From: Candidatus Eisenbacteria bacterium
Lineage (GTDB): Bacteria; Eisenbacteria; RBG-16-71-46; CAIMUX01; JAHJDP01
NCBI GenBank assembly: GCA_018831195.1
Contig: JAHJDP010000023.1
Span: 62,001 to 126,000, forward strand
Length of the DNA stretch: 64,000 nucleotides
Reading direction: 5' to 3'
Within the stretch, counting starts at the first letter, position 1; each line of letters starts with the position of its first letter. Below the pieces are notes generated by a model. It was not told the origin of the DNA and made no database searches. It saw only the letters and a program-made list of their open reading frames with translations. This document shows positions 53,501-60,898 of the stretch, in pieces. Both the position numbers and the translations under genes were made by a program.

Positions 53501-53906
53501 ACCCTGCAACCAATGCCGATACCTGGACCACGAGGCTTTGCTGCTTTCGGGCCCCACTGAATATTGGCTCACAATCCTCTGGGACAATGGGCGCGAAGAT
53601 ATCGTGCCGCTGGGCGGTCTCGCGCTCACGGCCCCGCGAGAGATGCGCCTTGACCCTCCGCATCCTAATCCCGTATCGGTCGCGGGCAGTGTCTCTTTTT
53701 ATCTACCGCGGAAATCTTATGCTCAAGTGGAGTTGATCGATGTCGCAGGACGCCGCGTGATGAAATTATTGGAGGCGTGGACGGATCCTGGGCGCACCAT
53801 CATCTCTCTCCACCAAGAAATTCCGCAACTGCAATCAGGTATCTATTGGATCCGTCTAAGCGCCGAAGGCCAATCGCGCACCCGGCGTTTCGTGGTGGTT
53901 CGATAA
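50574..53906 (+). CDS. Secreted right-handed beta-helix protein with FlgD-like C-terminal module
   Basis: 1110 residues from GTG at 50574, five bases after GGGAGG (50563-50568); the upstream ATG at 50550 would bury that site. The signal peptide is WPLFLLILLIPDQCALSS. Two parallel beta-helix regions follow: FYTIQSAIDSCEAYDIVELA through GAVRARHSILQIQDCAFRG, and VPDDYETIPDAILAAPPGAE through GGLLAEAPVTVHACNFYYN, both the pectate-lyase/NosD-like pattern. Ig-like linkers lie between, and the FlgD-like module ends it (PPHPNPVSVAGSVSFYLPRK, LIDVAGRRVMKLLEA, QLQSGIYWIRLS). WDGR is replaced by SLHQEI in this copy. Polysaccharide binding or cleavage is possible; the catalytic residues are not evident. 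It sits within the repeat-bounded island. Confidence 0.82.
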   Translation: MTCRSWPLFLLILLIPDQCALSSEILRVDPINGPFYTIQSAIDSCEAYDIVELAPASFDESVTIETKSITIRSTDGPAATIWDGSGQHRLILAADCNLTLEGITFQNGWTDVGGGGAVRARHSILQIQDCAFRGNVVGCAPTGRTQGGAIYLSGSNSGVDIRRSLFVENRTIGDMNNGGAVAFTIFDSGLNPNSDAADPALQANPGSMTIEDCTFLRNVSGWDGSAVMDWVSSVLSVQRCLFIENRRLGGLRTGGIFTLSSGLLNLHCCLIWEESSPVIDDRELLAQENLAGYFYADPRICPDDPETIHESSPALTWLGCPDIGNLPVGCRGPIVLSVRAHPLNPEAAQIIRIYGYGLDEVDGATLESSEGEIYEDVRLSHDDTWLAVTFDLLGADPGSWTLRLFEGGEPVASLEEAVTVLPFTVLAFLEPWIETRDSRSLKLAQRGWTGEIGLELVHSEIDERIPFQEMEQIASDTLLLNADFQWAADGVYDLEVTKGTQAVRVEDVLYVGIPPVLRVPDDYETIPDAILAAPPGAEIQVGEGIYPESVVVDRPIRLRGQGRTTRISLAESETTRCVHILESAGRITRIDSLTIERGAPASGSGGGLLAEAPVTVHACNFYYNRAGLGNGGAACLAPGSQVLGSNFMYNGLNGGESGVVSDPFAGAHGVAGALFCLDCRVENSQFEGNFAPCVGAAAVRGLFRNNHLGYNFDSWYEGDGIDALAAQGEITGNRFENSCGSDGPPIAFILGPSSVSYNTFSDYWQDMCYELSLVQLQGPVDFFHNTLAGTGLQICTHIQTPPGPGDKIRIYNNLIESGRAHYPDLFYCRRRLVLGPVFSIPTTNIESSCNLGDDIAIYSPSGRYECPDCVHEMHDVGYCEVPYDDGYHSYGEFNLRLRLNSPALPNNSPIGCADTLGAQPVGCDVVPVLVSGAQVGLTDDGVELSWTLSSDLSVLGFGLMRENDGQRIELTAEPMPPCNQCRYLDHEALLLSGPTEYWLTILWDNGREDIVPLGGLALTAPREMRLDPPHPNPVSVAGSVSFYLPRKSYAQVELIDVAGRRVMKLLEAWTDPGRTIISLHQEIPQLQSGIYWIRLSAEGQSRTRRFVVVR

Positions 53907-53922
53907 ATTCCGGCTCATCAAG

Positions 53923-54026
53923 GAATCAATCAACTGTCTGACCGGCATGCAGAGGTGCAGCGGCTCAAATATGTTCCGAGGGATGGTGATGAGATCACGC
54001 TTCAGCCGCCTGTTTCCGGCGGGTGA
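53923..54026 (+). pseudogene. Remnant of a second AOR-moaD pair
   Basis: 53923-53946 encodes ESINCLTG exactly as 48187-48210 in the intact AOR, but with three third-position changes (GAG/GAA, TCG/TCA, TGC/TGT). It then jumps directly to the last about 25 codons of a moaD (53952-54026) whose early bases also differ, mostly synonymously, before becoming identical to the intact copy. Everything between has been lost, including about 125 AOR codons and the first two thirds of moaD. The synonymous-only pattern shows it descends from a functional, diverged homologue. Confidence 0.8.
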
Positions 54027-54071
54027 TTTCTTCATGGTTTCCTGCTGGAATTGCTGCGATGAACCCGCACC
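53952..54071 (+). repeat. Right copy of the 120-base direct repeat
   Basis: Partner of 48789-48908 at a 5163-base offset: 117 of 120 bases identical, all three mismatches in the first 29 bases. It lies between the beta-helix gene and asnS, and ends 46 bases before the asnS stop. Confidence 0.95.
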
Positions 54072-54116
54072 AGTTCACCGCGGTAATTAATGTAATTCCG
54101 TTACTCCATCCCAATT

Positions 54117-55517
54117 TTAAAACTCGGCGTTCCCCGGCGTTCTTGGGAAGGGAATCGCATCGCGGATGTTGCCCAGACCCGTCGCGTAGTTGATGGTGCG
54201 CTCAAAGCCGAGCCCGAATCCCGCGTGGGGCACGGTGCCGTACCGCCGGAGATCGCGGTACCACCAGTAATCATCTTTGTTGAGCCCGATCTCATCGATA
54301 CGTTGATCGAGCACATCGAGCCGCTCTTCGCGCTGGCTTCCGCCGATGATCTCCCCCATGCCCGGCGCCAAGACATCCATGGCGGCGACGGTCTTGCCGT
54401 CGTCGTTAAGCCGCATATAGAAGGCTTTGATTTCTCTGGGATAGTTCACCACGATGAGAGGCGCCTTCACATGCTCCTCGGTCAGATAACGCTCATGCTC
54501 CGATTGCAGATCGACACCCCACTTTACCGGGAACTCAAAACTCTTCTTTGACTTCTCCAGCGCCGTGATCGCGTCGGTATACTCCATCCGCTCAAAGGGG
54601 GATTTGATCAGCTTCTCCAGCCGGTTGATGCAATCCTTCTCCACCCGCTTCTCAAAGAAGGCCATATCGTCAGCGCGCTCCTTTAACAGAGCGGAAAAGA
54701 TATACTTTAAGAAATCTTCAGCGAGCTGCGCGTCATCCTGGAGATCGGCAAAGGCGATCTCCGGTTCAATCATCCAGAATTCCGAGAGATGGCGGCTCGT
54801 GTTGGAGTTTTCGGCGCGGAAGGTCGGACCGAATGTATAAACCTTGCTCATGGCGAGACAATAGGTCTCGACATTGAGCTGGCCTGAGACGGCGAGGTAG
54901 GCCGGGCGGCCGAAGAAATCTTTGGTGAAGTCGATGCCGCCGCCGGGCGTCCGGGGAATGTTGGCCAGATCGAGTGTGGAGACACGGAACATTTCGCCGG
55001 CGCCTTCGGCGTCACTCGCGGCGATGATCGGCGTGTGAATCCAATAGTAACCCTGTTCGCTGAAGAACCTGTGGATGGCCATCGAGAGGCAGTGCCGCAC
55101 GCGCGCCACGGCGCCGAAGGTATTGGTGCGGGATCGAAGATGCGCCACGGTGCGCAGGTATTCTACGGTGTGGTGCTTGGGCGAAATGGGATAGGTGTCC
55201 GGATCCTCCACCCATCCGACAACGTCGATGCGCGTCGCGTGGATCTCATAGGCCTGGCCCTTCGCCGGGGATTCAACCAGTGTTCCCTCAACCATGACGG
55301 AACATCCCGCCGTTAGTTTAAGTATTTCTTCCTGGTAATTCGGCAGCGTGTTATCGGCAACAACCTGTATCGCGTCGAAACAGGATCCGTCATGTGTGTG
55401 TATAAATGAGATTCCGGCTTTTGAATCACGCCGCGTCCTGACCCATCCCTCCACGGTGACCGGCTGCCCGACCGGCGCCTTTCCGGCCAGGAGACCGGCA
55501 ATCGACATCTTGGTCAT
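54117..55517 (-). CDS. asnS: Asparaginyl-tRNA synthetase
   Basis: 466 residues. Charges tRNA-Asn with asparagine. The N-terminal OB-fold anticodon domain ([20 protein letters not shown]) is followed by the class IIb catalytic core: motif 2 [20 protein letters not shown] and motif 3 [16 protein letters not shown], with [20 protein letters not shown] between, typical of AsnRS rather than AspRS. Normal length. The ATG at 55517 has a modest AGAGGA site; MSIAGLL three codons in is an alternative. Its end is close to the right repeat copy, so the island stops just short of this essential gene. Confidence 0.95.
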   Translation of the reverse strand: MTKMSIAGLLAGKAPVGQPVTVEGWVRTRRDSKAGISFIHTHDGSCFDAIQVVADNTLPNYQEEILKLTAGCSVMVEGTLVESPAKGQAYEIHATRIDVVGWVEDPDTYPISPKHHTVEYLRTVAHLRSRTNTFGAVARVRHCLSMAIHRFFSEQGYYWIHTPIIAASDAEGAGEMFRVSTLDLANIPRTPGGGIDFTKDFFGRPAYLAVSGQLNVETYCLAMSKVYTFGPTFRAENSNTSRHLSEFWMIEPEIAFADLQDDAQLAEDFLKYIFSALLKERADDMAFFEKRVEKDCINRLEKLIKSPFERMEYTDAITALEKSKKSFEFPVKWGVDLQSEHERYLTEEHVKAPLIVVNYPREIKAFYMRLNDDGKTVAAMDVLAPGMGEIIGGSQREERLDVLDQRIDEIGLNKDDYWWYRDLRRYGTVPHAGFGLGFERTINYATGLGNIRDAIPFPRTPGNAEF

Positions 55518-55642
55518 TACTTCAAATCCTCTCCGCTGGTAAGTGAAACGGCCTTGTTATCTTTTCGCTGTCCCGTTGCTGGATTTTCACTGAATTCCCG
55601 GGGTGCGTCAACCAAGCGCCCGGAAACAGCTTTCAAAAGACC

Positions 55643-56539
55643 TTATCCGAACGTCACCAAGGCAACACCCCCCAGCCCCAGGGCGAGGCCCAGAAGACGC
55701 TTCCACGTCACCGGTTCCTTGAGCAGCAGCGCCGCGAGAAGAAAGGTCCAGATCGTCGACGTCTGGTTCAGAACCGATGCGTTTGAAACCTGTGTGTATT
55801 TCATCCCGCCGAGCCAAAGAATGAGCGAGATATAATTTCCGATAAAGGAACCGGGGATCATCACCGGCCAAACCCGAACATTCCGCAGCGAGGCGATCGC
55901 CTGCCGCCGCCGTGGAAGCAGCGGGAGAAGTAGAAGTCCGACCACGGATCCGCCGAGAAGCCGCCACCAGTTCACCCAGATAAGGGAGTGGCCGCTGAGA
56001 AGCGGCTTGACCATGACGACTGAAATCGCCGTGAAGATCATGGCTGAGATGCCGAACACCGTGCCGATGACCAGCGTCCGGCGCGAGAGCTCATTCTTCC
56101 TGCCACCCATCTTCGAGACAAAAAGAACGGCGCTTAAAATTAAAACAACACCGGCGAACTGGACCAGGGTCAGCCGCTCATCCAAAAAGAGAATGCTGAA
56201 AAGTATGATCGAAGGACTGTATGACGTTGTAATAATCGACTGCAGCCCGGCGCCGACGCGATTCAATGTCATAAAGAAAAAGGTGTCCGCCAGTCCGATC
56301 CCGATCCCGCCGCTGATGAGAAAGATCAAGTATTCCCGCCTCGGAAGGGGGGGAAGGAAATCCGCCCCCATGACGACCAGGGTCAGCGTGAAGAGGATCA
56401 ATGAGAAGAGCGTTTTAAAAATATTCAGAGCCAGCGCCGGAACCGTCTCCCCCGTTTTGCGGAAAAGAATAACCGCGAACGACCAGCTGAGCGCCGCGGC
56501 CAAAGCCATGATTTCACCGCTATAGGGGATTTTCTCCAT
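55643..56539 (-). CDS. EamA-family transporter (DMT superfamily)
   Basis: 298 residues with about ten hydrophobic helices in two EamA repeats (IMALAAALSWSFAVILFRKT and LVIGTVFGISAMIFTAISVV begin the halves; conserved YSPSIILFSILFLDERL and LNQTSTIWTFLLAALLLKEP). Family members export amino acids, nucleotides or other metabolites across the inner membrane; the substrate cannot be inferred. Start ATG at 56539. It diverges from the GHMP kinase with 66 bases between the starts. Confidence 0.9.
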   Translation of the reverse strand: MEKIPYSGEIMALAAALSWSFAVILFRKTGETVPALALNIFKTLFSLILFTLTLVVMGADFLPPLPRREYLIFLISGGIGIGLADTFFFMTLNRVGAGLQSIITTSYSPSIILFSILFLDERLTLVQFAGVVLILSAVLFVSKMGGRKNELSRRTLVIGTVFGISAMIFTAISVVMVKPLLSGHSLIWVNWWRLLGGSVVGLLLLPLLPRRRQAIASLRNVRVWPVMIPGSFIGNYISLILWLGGMKYTQVSNASVLNQTSTIWTFLLAALLLKEPVTWKRLLGLALGLGGVALVTFG

Positions 56540-56605
56540 AATCGTTCCGATCTATAGTGGATCATATCTCATTTGCGGCCCCGTAACACGCCGAAGGGAG
56601 GTTCC

Positions 56606-57658
56606 TTGCAACAAACGCAGCTCTTTGTCCCCGGGCGGGTTTGCCTCTTCGGCGAGCATAGCGATTGGGCCGGGGCCTACCGCGTCCAGAACCCCAGCCT
56701 GGGTATCGGCCGGGCGATCCTGACCGGCACCGATCAGGGTCTCTACGCCGATATCGAGAAGCACCCGGACCGGCTCATTTTTCACAGCCGGATGGGGGCA
56801 AAGGCCGATCCGCTCTCAATCGAGTGGCCCCTGGAGCCGGAACGTCTCCTCGCGATCGCCGAGGCCGGCGGCCTCTTCAGCTATGTCGCCGGGACCGCTT
56901 ATCAGGTTTTGAGTCGATTCAAGACGGGCGGCCTGGTCATCAATAATGTTAAAACCGATCTGCCGGTGAAGAAGGGGCTCTCTTCCAGCGCCGCCGTCAG
57001 CGTGCTGGTGGCGCGGTCCTTTAATCAGTTGTACGACTTGGGATTATCCGTCCGCGAGGAAATGGAATTGGCCTACCAGGGTGAGATCACTACCCCGTCC
57101 CGGTGCGGCCGGCTGGATCAGGGATGCGCTTTCGGCGGCAAACCCATCCTCATGACCTTTGATGGGGATGACCTCGGCGTTGATCCGCTGCCGGTCGGCG
57201 ATGATCTGCACCTTATCATTGCGGATCTTGCGGCGGCGAAGGATACGAAGCTGATTCTCAGCTCATTGAACGCCTGTTATCCGCGGGCCGCCTCTTGGCT
57301 TGCACAAAAGGCACAGGATTATCTCGGCGAGATCAACGCGCAGATTGTAAAAGAAGCCGCCGCGGCTCTCGCGGCCGGAGACGCCGGGTGGGTCGGCCGG
57401 CTGATGACAAGCGCGCAGGCGGCATTCGATGAGCACCTGGCGCCGGTCTGCCCATCACAGCTAAAGGCGCCCGTTTTACATAACGTCTTGAACTATAAGC
57501 CTCTGCAATCACTCATTCTTGGTGGAAAAGGCGTGGGCTCGCAGGGAGACGGCGCCGCGCAATTCATTACCGCCGACGCCGGCAAACGCGCGGCGGCGAT
57601 GGAATTGATAAAGCGCGAGCTTGGAATGGACTGCCTGGAGCTTACCATCAGGAATTAA
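56606..57658 (+). CDS. GHMP-family kinase (galactokinase-like)
   Basis: 350 residues from a TTG at 56606, four bases after GGGAGG; a second TTG at 56573 has no site. The N-terminus FVPGRVCLFGEHSDWAG matches the galactokinase signature G-R-x-N-L-I-G-E-H-x-D, with Cys for Asn. The ATP-binding loop is VKKGLSSSAAVSVLVARSFN (PxxxGLxSSAA), and the C-terminal motif GGKGVGSQGDGAAQFI supplies the third GHMP glycine cluster. The family phosphorylates sugars, mevalonate or related alcohols; substitutions near the sugar site leave the substrate open. It overlaps the end of the convergent OmpA-like gene by 4 bases. Confidence 0.87.
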   Translation: MQQTQLFVPGRVCLFGEHSDWAGAYRVQNPSLGIGRAILTGTDQGLYADIEKHPDRLIFHSRMGAKADPLSIEWPLEPERLLAIAEAGGLFSYVAGTAYQVLSRFKTGGLVINNVKTDLPVKKGLSSSAAVSVLVARSFNQLYDLGLSVREEMELAYQGEITTPSRCGRLDQGCAFGGKPILMTFDGDDLGVDPLPVGDDLHLIIADLAAAKDTKLILSSLNACYPRAASWLAQKAQDYLGEINAQIVKEAAAALAAGDAGWVGRLMTSAQAAFDEHLAPVCPSQLKAPVLHNVLNYKPLQSLILGGKGVGSQGDGAAQFITADAGKRAAAMELIKRELGMDCLELTIRN

Positions 57659-58923
57659 GGCGCATCCTGAATCACCAGGTCGACACGCCGGTTCTGTTGC
57701 CGCCCCTCATCGGTGCCGTTATCGGCGATGGGACGGCTCTCTCCGTAGCCATCCCAGGCCATGCGCTCCGAGGCTACATCCTGTGAGATAAGGAACTCAT
57801 AGACAGCCTTCGCGCGGCGTTTTGAGAGATCGAGATTGTATTCATCCGTTCCAATGCTATCGGTATGGCCTTCGATCAGGATTCCCATTTCAGCGAATTG
57901 ATTAAGAATCGTCGAAATCTTCACCAGGTTGAACTCGACGTCGCGTTTCAACGTCGCCTTATCAAAATCGAAGAGAATATCGGCCAGGCTGACGATGGTT
58001 CCGCGCGCATCGCGGCGGATGCTGGCGTACTTCCCCTCTAATTGGCTCAGGGCGGCAAAGAGCTCATTCTGGCGGTCCGCCGCCTCGGCCCGGATTTGAT
58101 CGAGCTGATCCCGAAGATCGTTTTGCAGACCCCTTTCCAGTTGGAGTGTCGCCTGGAGGGCTTTCTCCTGGCCGGCGCTATACATGGCCGCAAGCTCAGC
58201 CGCGTGGAAGCAGGCCTGCTCGGCCTCATGGCGGCGAACCCGGCATTCCAACGATTGAAGAACACGGTTGGCGATATAGGTATTAAGCTCAATCATTTCG
58301 GGTTTAATATCTTTGCCAAGTGTCTTGGAAAAATGCCGTTCAAAATTCGTTTCCAGATCGGCCATGGCGATCCGGCGATCGATCGCCGCCTGGCGCCAGG
58401 ATTCGAACTGAGCCGCGAGATCGCTCTCGCCCTTGAATTGCAGCTCATTCAAGGTCGTGGCGGGGAATACCGGCTTTATCTCTTCATTTTTCTTTTCCAA
58501 AGCGGGGGTGCGTTCCGCGACCGGCATCTTCACGCCGACAAAGTCCTCGGTCTTCTCCAATTCGATGACCGCTTCCTCCCAACGCTTCCGCGCCAGCTCC
58601 ACTTGAAGTAGGCAGGTTTCCGCATCGGACCCGGCGCTGTTCAGATTTTTCAGATCCAGCGCGACCTGGGCATCAGCCAGGGCCTTCTGCATGATGGGGA
58701 AGGCGAGTTTGTTTTTCCCATTGTTCACAAAGTTACTTGCCGCCGTTCGTTTCTCCCGGCCGGCCTCCAGAAAAGCCGCTGCATTCGATTCGGCACCCAG
58801 CGTCTGAAGCTCTTTCTCATAACGGTCGAAGTCTTTAATTAGGGGCTCCACCGCGATTTTTGAGCCGGCGCACCCCCCCAGCAAAAGCGCTAGGAACAAA
58901 ATCCCAATCCATGAACTTTTCAT
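57655..58923 (-). CDS. OmpA-family lipoprotein (peptidoglycan-binding)
   Basis: 422 residues; GGAGGG precedes the ATG at 58923. The lipobox LLLGGCAGS marks an outer-membrane-type lipoprotein (Cys18). A long helical, coiled-coil-like region (about 25-300: RRIAMADLETNFERHF, LERGLQNDLRDQLDQIRAEA, LSQLEGKYASIRRDA) leads into an OmpA_C domain: ILFDFDKATLKRD, LIEGHTDSIGTDEYNLDLSK and RRAKAVYEFL, with the Asp and Arg that bind the diaminopimelate of peptidoglycan. It probably links the outer membrane to the wall. No FlgD-like tag. Confidence 0.9.
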   Translation of the reverse strand: MKSSWIGILFLALLLGGCAGSKIAVEPLIKDFDRYEKELQTLGAESNAAAFLEAGREKRTAASNFVNNGKNKLAFPIMQKALADAQVALDLKNLNSAGSDAETCLLQVELARKRWEEAVIELEKTEDFVGVKMPVAERTPALEKKNEEIKPVFPATTLNELQFKGESDLAAQFESWRQAAIDRRIAMADLETNFERHFSKTLGKDIKPEMIELNTYIANRVLQSLECRVRRHEAEQACFHAAELAAMYSAGQEKALQATLQLERGLQNDLRDQLDQIRAEAADRQNELFAALSQLEGKYASIRRDARGTIVSLADILFDFDKATLKRDVEFNLVKISTILNQFAEMGILIEGHTDSIGTDEYNLDLSKRRAKAVYEFLISQDVASERMAWDGYGESRPIADNGTDEGRQQNRRVDLVIQDAP

Positions 58924-59124
58924 ATTCCCTCCACGGTTCTTAATGACGCATTGAATTCAATCTTATAGAACCTAGCCGATAGTGCAAGCGTGCTCTTGAT
59001 ACCAGTGGCCGAGCCTGATGTTTCCTTGTATTTTCCAATAGTATCGGATATAGTTCCCCTGAAATGCCCATCAGCTCAAGGGACAACGTTGACTTTGGCG
59101 CTCACTTCCTCAAGTGGAGGCATG

Positions 59125-60834
59125 ATGAAAATCAAACAAATAGTTATTCTGGTTGGAGTTCTTTTGGGATTCACTTTTGCCGCATCGGTCATGGCAGATG
59201 AGGTCTATCTCCATGCGAATTTCGATGACAAGCCGCTCAACACAACAATCGGAACCGGTGGCCCCACCGCCGGCGAGCCGGTCTATTTAAATCCATACAT
59301 ATTGGCAAGGGTTCGTAACAATGCGATGCCGACACCCTGCTTGGAGCTGACAGATAATGACAATTACTCGGCAGGGCTTGCTCGCTTCGAGTTTCTTGAC
59401 GGCCAGGAGGTTACGTCAGGGCATTGCATTGTCGCGGCCAACCTCTGGTTTGATGAATTCGATCTATTCTATTTCCACATTCGTGAACAGGGAACATCAA
59501 CCCATGCATTTTGCGATCTTGATTTCAATTCGGCGGGAGAGATCTGGTACGACACGGCCGGCGGCAGTTATGGGCTTATCGGATCCTACGTCACCAATAG
59601 ATACTATTCCGTCTGGATCGATTTCGATATGGATGCGGGAACCTTTAATCTATGGTTTGATTTTTCCCTTTTGTTGTACAACAAGTCTTTTGGCTCTACG
59701 ATACACGGCGTCGGCGCCATTCTTGCCGGCACAACAAACGATGCGAATACCGGAGACAGTTTCTATATCGACGACATTTATGTCGCCGATCATTATGCTC
59801 CTTATCTTTTCCTTCAAGCCAACTTTAACAACAAGACAATTAATGCGCCGATCGGCACAAGCGGCTTTGAATTCGGGGAGCCGATGAATGTTGATCCTGT
59901 TATTACGGCTATCGTTCGCAACGGTCCGCACCCAACGCCGACCCTGGAACTCCAAGACATCGATGATTATTCCGCGGGTTACGCCAGATTCGAATTCTTA
60001 AAGGATGCCGAAGTCATTGGAGGCGATCTCTATATCCTGGCGCACCTCTGGTTTGATGTACTCGATGACTATACAATGGTACTTCGCGAAAATCAGGGAG
60101 GCGCCGCGGAATCCTTCTTGACCCTCCGCTTCGGCAGCTCCGGCAATATCGTCTGCGCAGATGAAGGCGGCACCGTCGGTTACTTCGGCCCTTACCAAAC
60201 CGGCCGCAATTATGAGATCCTCGCCGTCTATGATCTGGATCTCGGCACCTATGATATTTTCTGGGATGGTGAACTCGTGATCAATGATGAACCGCATGAC
60301 GTCGTTCAAGCCGGGATTGGAAGTGTCGCATTCGGGTGCATGAATGACGACGATTACATAGGCCGTTTTTATGTCGATAACATCTTTGTCTGGCAGGTTC
60401 CCACGCCGACCATGGCGGTCTGCTGCATGGATACCGATTGCGGTGTGATGATTCCGATGGACTGCGCCTACAATGCCGGCGCGTTTCATCCGGAGTGGAC
60501 CAGCTGCACACCCAATTTCTGCAATCCCGCGGCCGTCGACGAAACCCTATCTCCCCATGTGACCCTGCTGCTGCCGCCGGCGCCCAATCCTTTCACCCGC
60601 TCGACAACCCTTCAATATCAGCTCGCCGGACCCGGTCCCGTTCGTATCGAGATTTACGACGCCGCCGGGCGGCTGGTTCGAAGCCTGCTTAATGGATATC
60701 AGGAAAGCGGGCAAAGCCGTGTGGAATGGGACGGATGCAATGCATCGGGCGCGCGCGTCGGGCCCGGGGTTTACTTCGGACGTCTGCTGACAGGGAATGA
60801 CGCTGTCTCCCAGCGGATGATCGTATTGAAGTAA
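59125..60834 (+). CDS. Secreted two-repeat lectin-like protein with Cys-rich module and FlgD-like C-terminal module
   Basis: 569 residues from the second of two ATGs (59125; GGAGG at 59116-59120 is four bases upstream). Signal peptide IKQIVILVGVLLGFTFAASV. Two tandem copies of a roughly 190-residue beta domain follow: DEVYLHANFDDKPLNTTIGT and YLFLQANFNNKTINAPIGTS begin them, each continuing with SAG(L/Y)ARFEFL(D/K), LWFD, FYIDDIYV / FYVDNIFV. The fold is probably concanavalin/LamG-like, so carbohydrate binding is likely. A Cys-rich linker (VCCMDTDCGVMIP then CTPNFCNP) matches a small module common in Planctomycete-type secreted proteins. The FlgD-like tag ends it (IYDAAGRLVRSLLNG, EWDGCNASGARVGPGVYFG), where WDGR reads WDGC. 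Confidence 0.8.
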   Translation: MKIKQIVILVGVLLGFTFAASVMADEVYLHANFDDKPLNTTIGTGGPTAGEPVYLNPYILARVRNNAMPTPCLELTDNDNYSAGLARFEFLDGQEVTSGHCIVAANLWFDEFDLFYFHIREQGTSTHAFCDLDFNSAGEIWYDTAGGSYGLIGSYVTNRYYSVWIDFDMDAGTFNLWFDFSLLLYNKSFGSTIHGVGAILAGTTNDANTGDSFYIDDIYVADHYAPYLFLQANFNNKTINAPIGTSGFEFGEPMNVDPVITAIVRNGPHPTPTLELQDIDDYSAGYARFEFLKDAEVIGGDLYILAHLWFDVLDDYTMVLRENQGGAAESFLTLRFGSSGNIVCADEGGTVGYFGPYQTGRNYEILAVYDLDLGTYDIFWDGELVINDEPHDVVQAGIGSVAFGCMNDDDYIGRFYVDNIFVWQVPTPTMAVCCMDTDCGVMIPMDCAYNAGAFHPEWTSCTPNFCNPAAVDETLSPHVTLLLPPAPNPFTRSTTLQYQLAGPGPVRIEIYDAAGRLVRSLLNGYQESGQSRVEWDGCNASGARVGPGVYFGRLLTGNDAVSQRMIVLK

Positions 60835-60848
60835 TCGAGGTCAATGAA

Positions 60849-60872
60849 AGGGGCGGCCCGAAAGCCGCCCCT
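60849..60872. terminator. GC hairpin between convergent genes
   Basis: AGGGGCGGC (60849-60857) and GCCGCCCCT (60864-60872) form a perfect 9-base stem around CCGAAA. It lies between genes ending at 60834 (+) and 60899 (-). The following bases are not U-rich on either strand, so efficiency is uncertain. Confidence 0.55.
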
Positions 60873-60898
60873 GCGGACCCCCATTTAAATCGTCCGAC

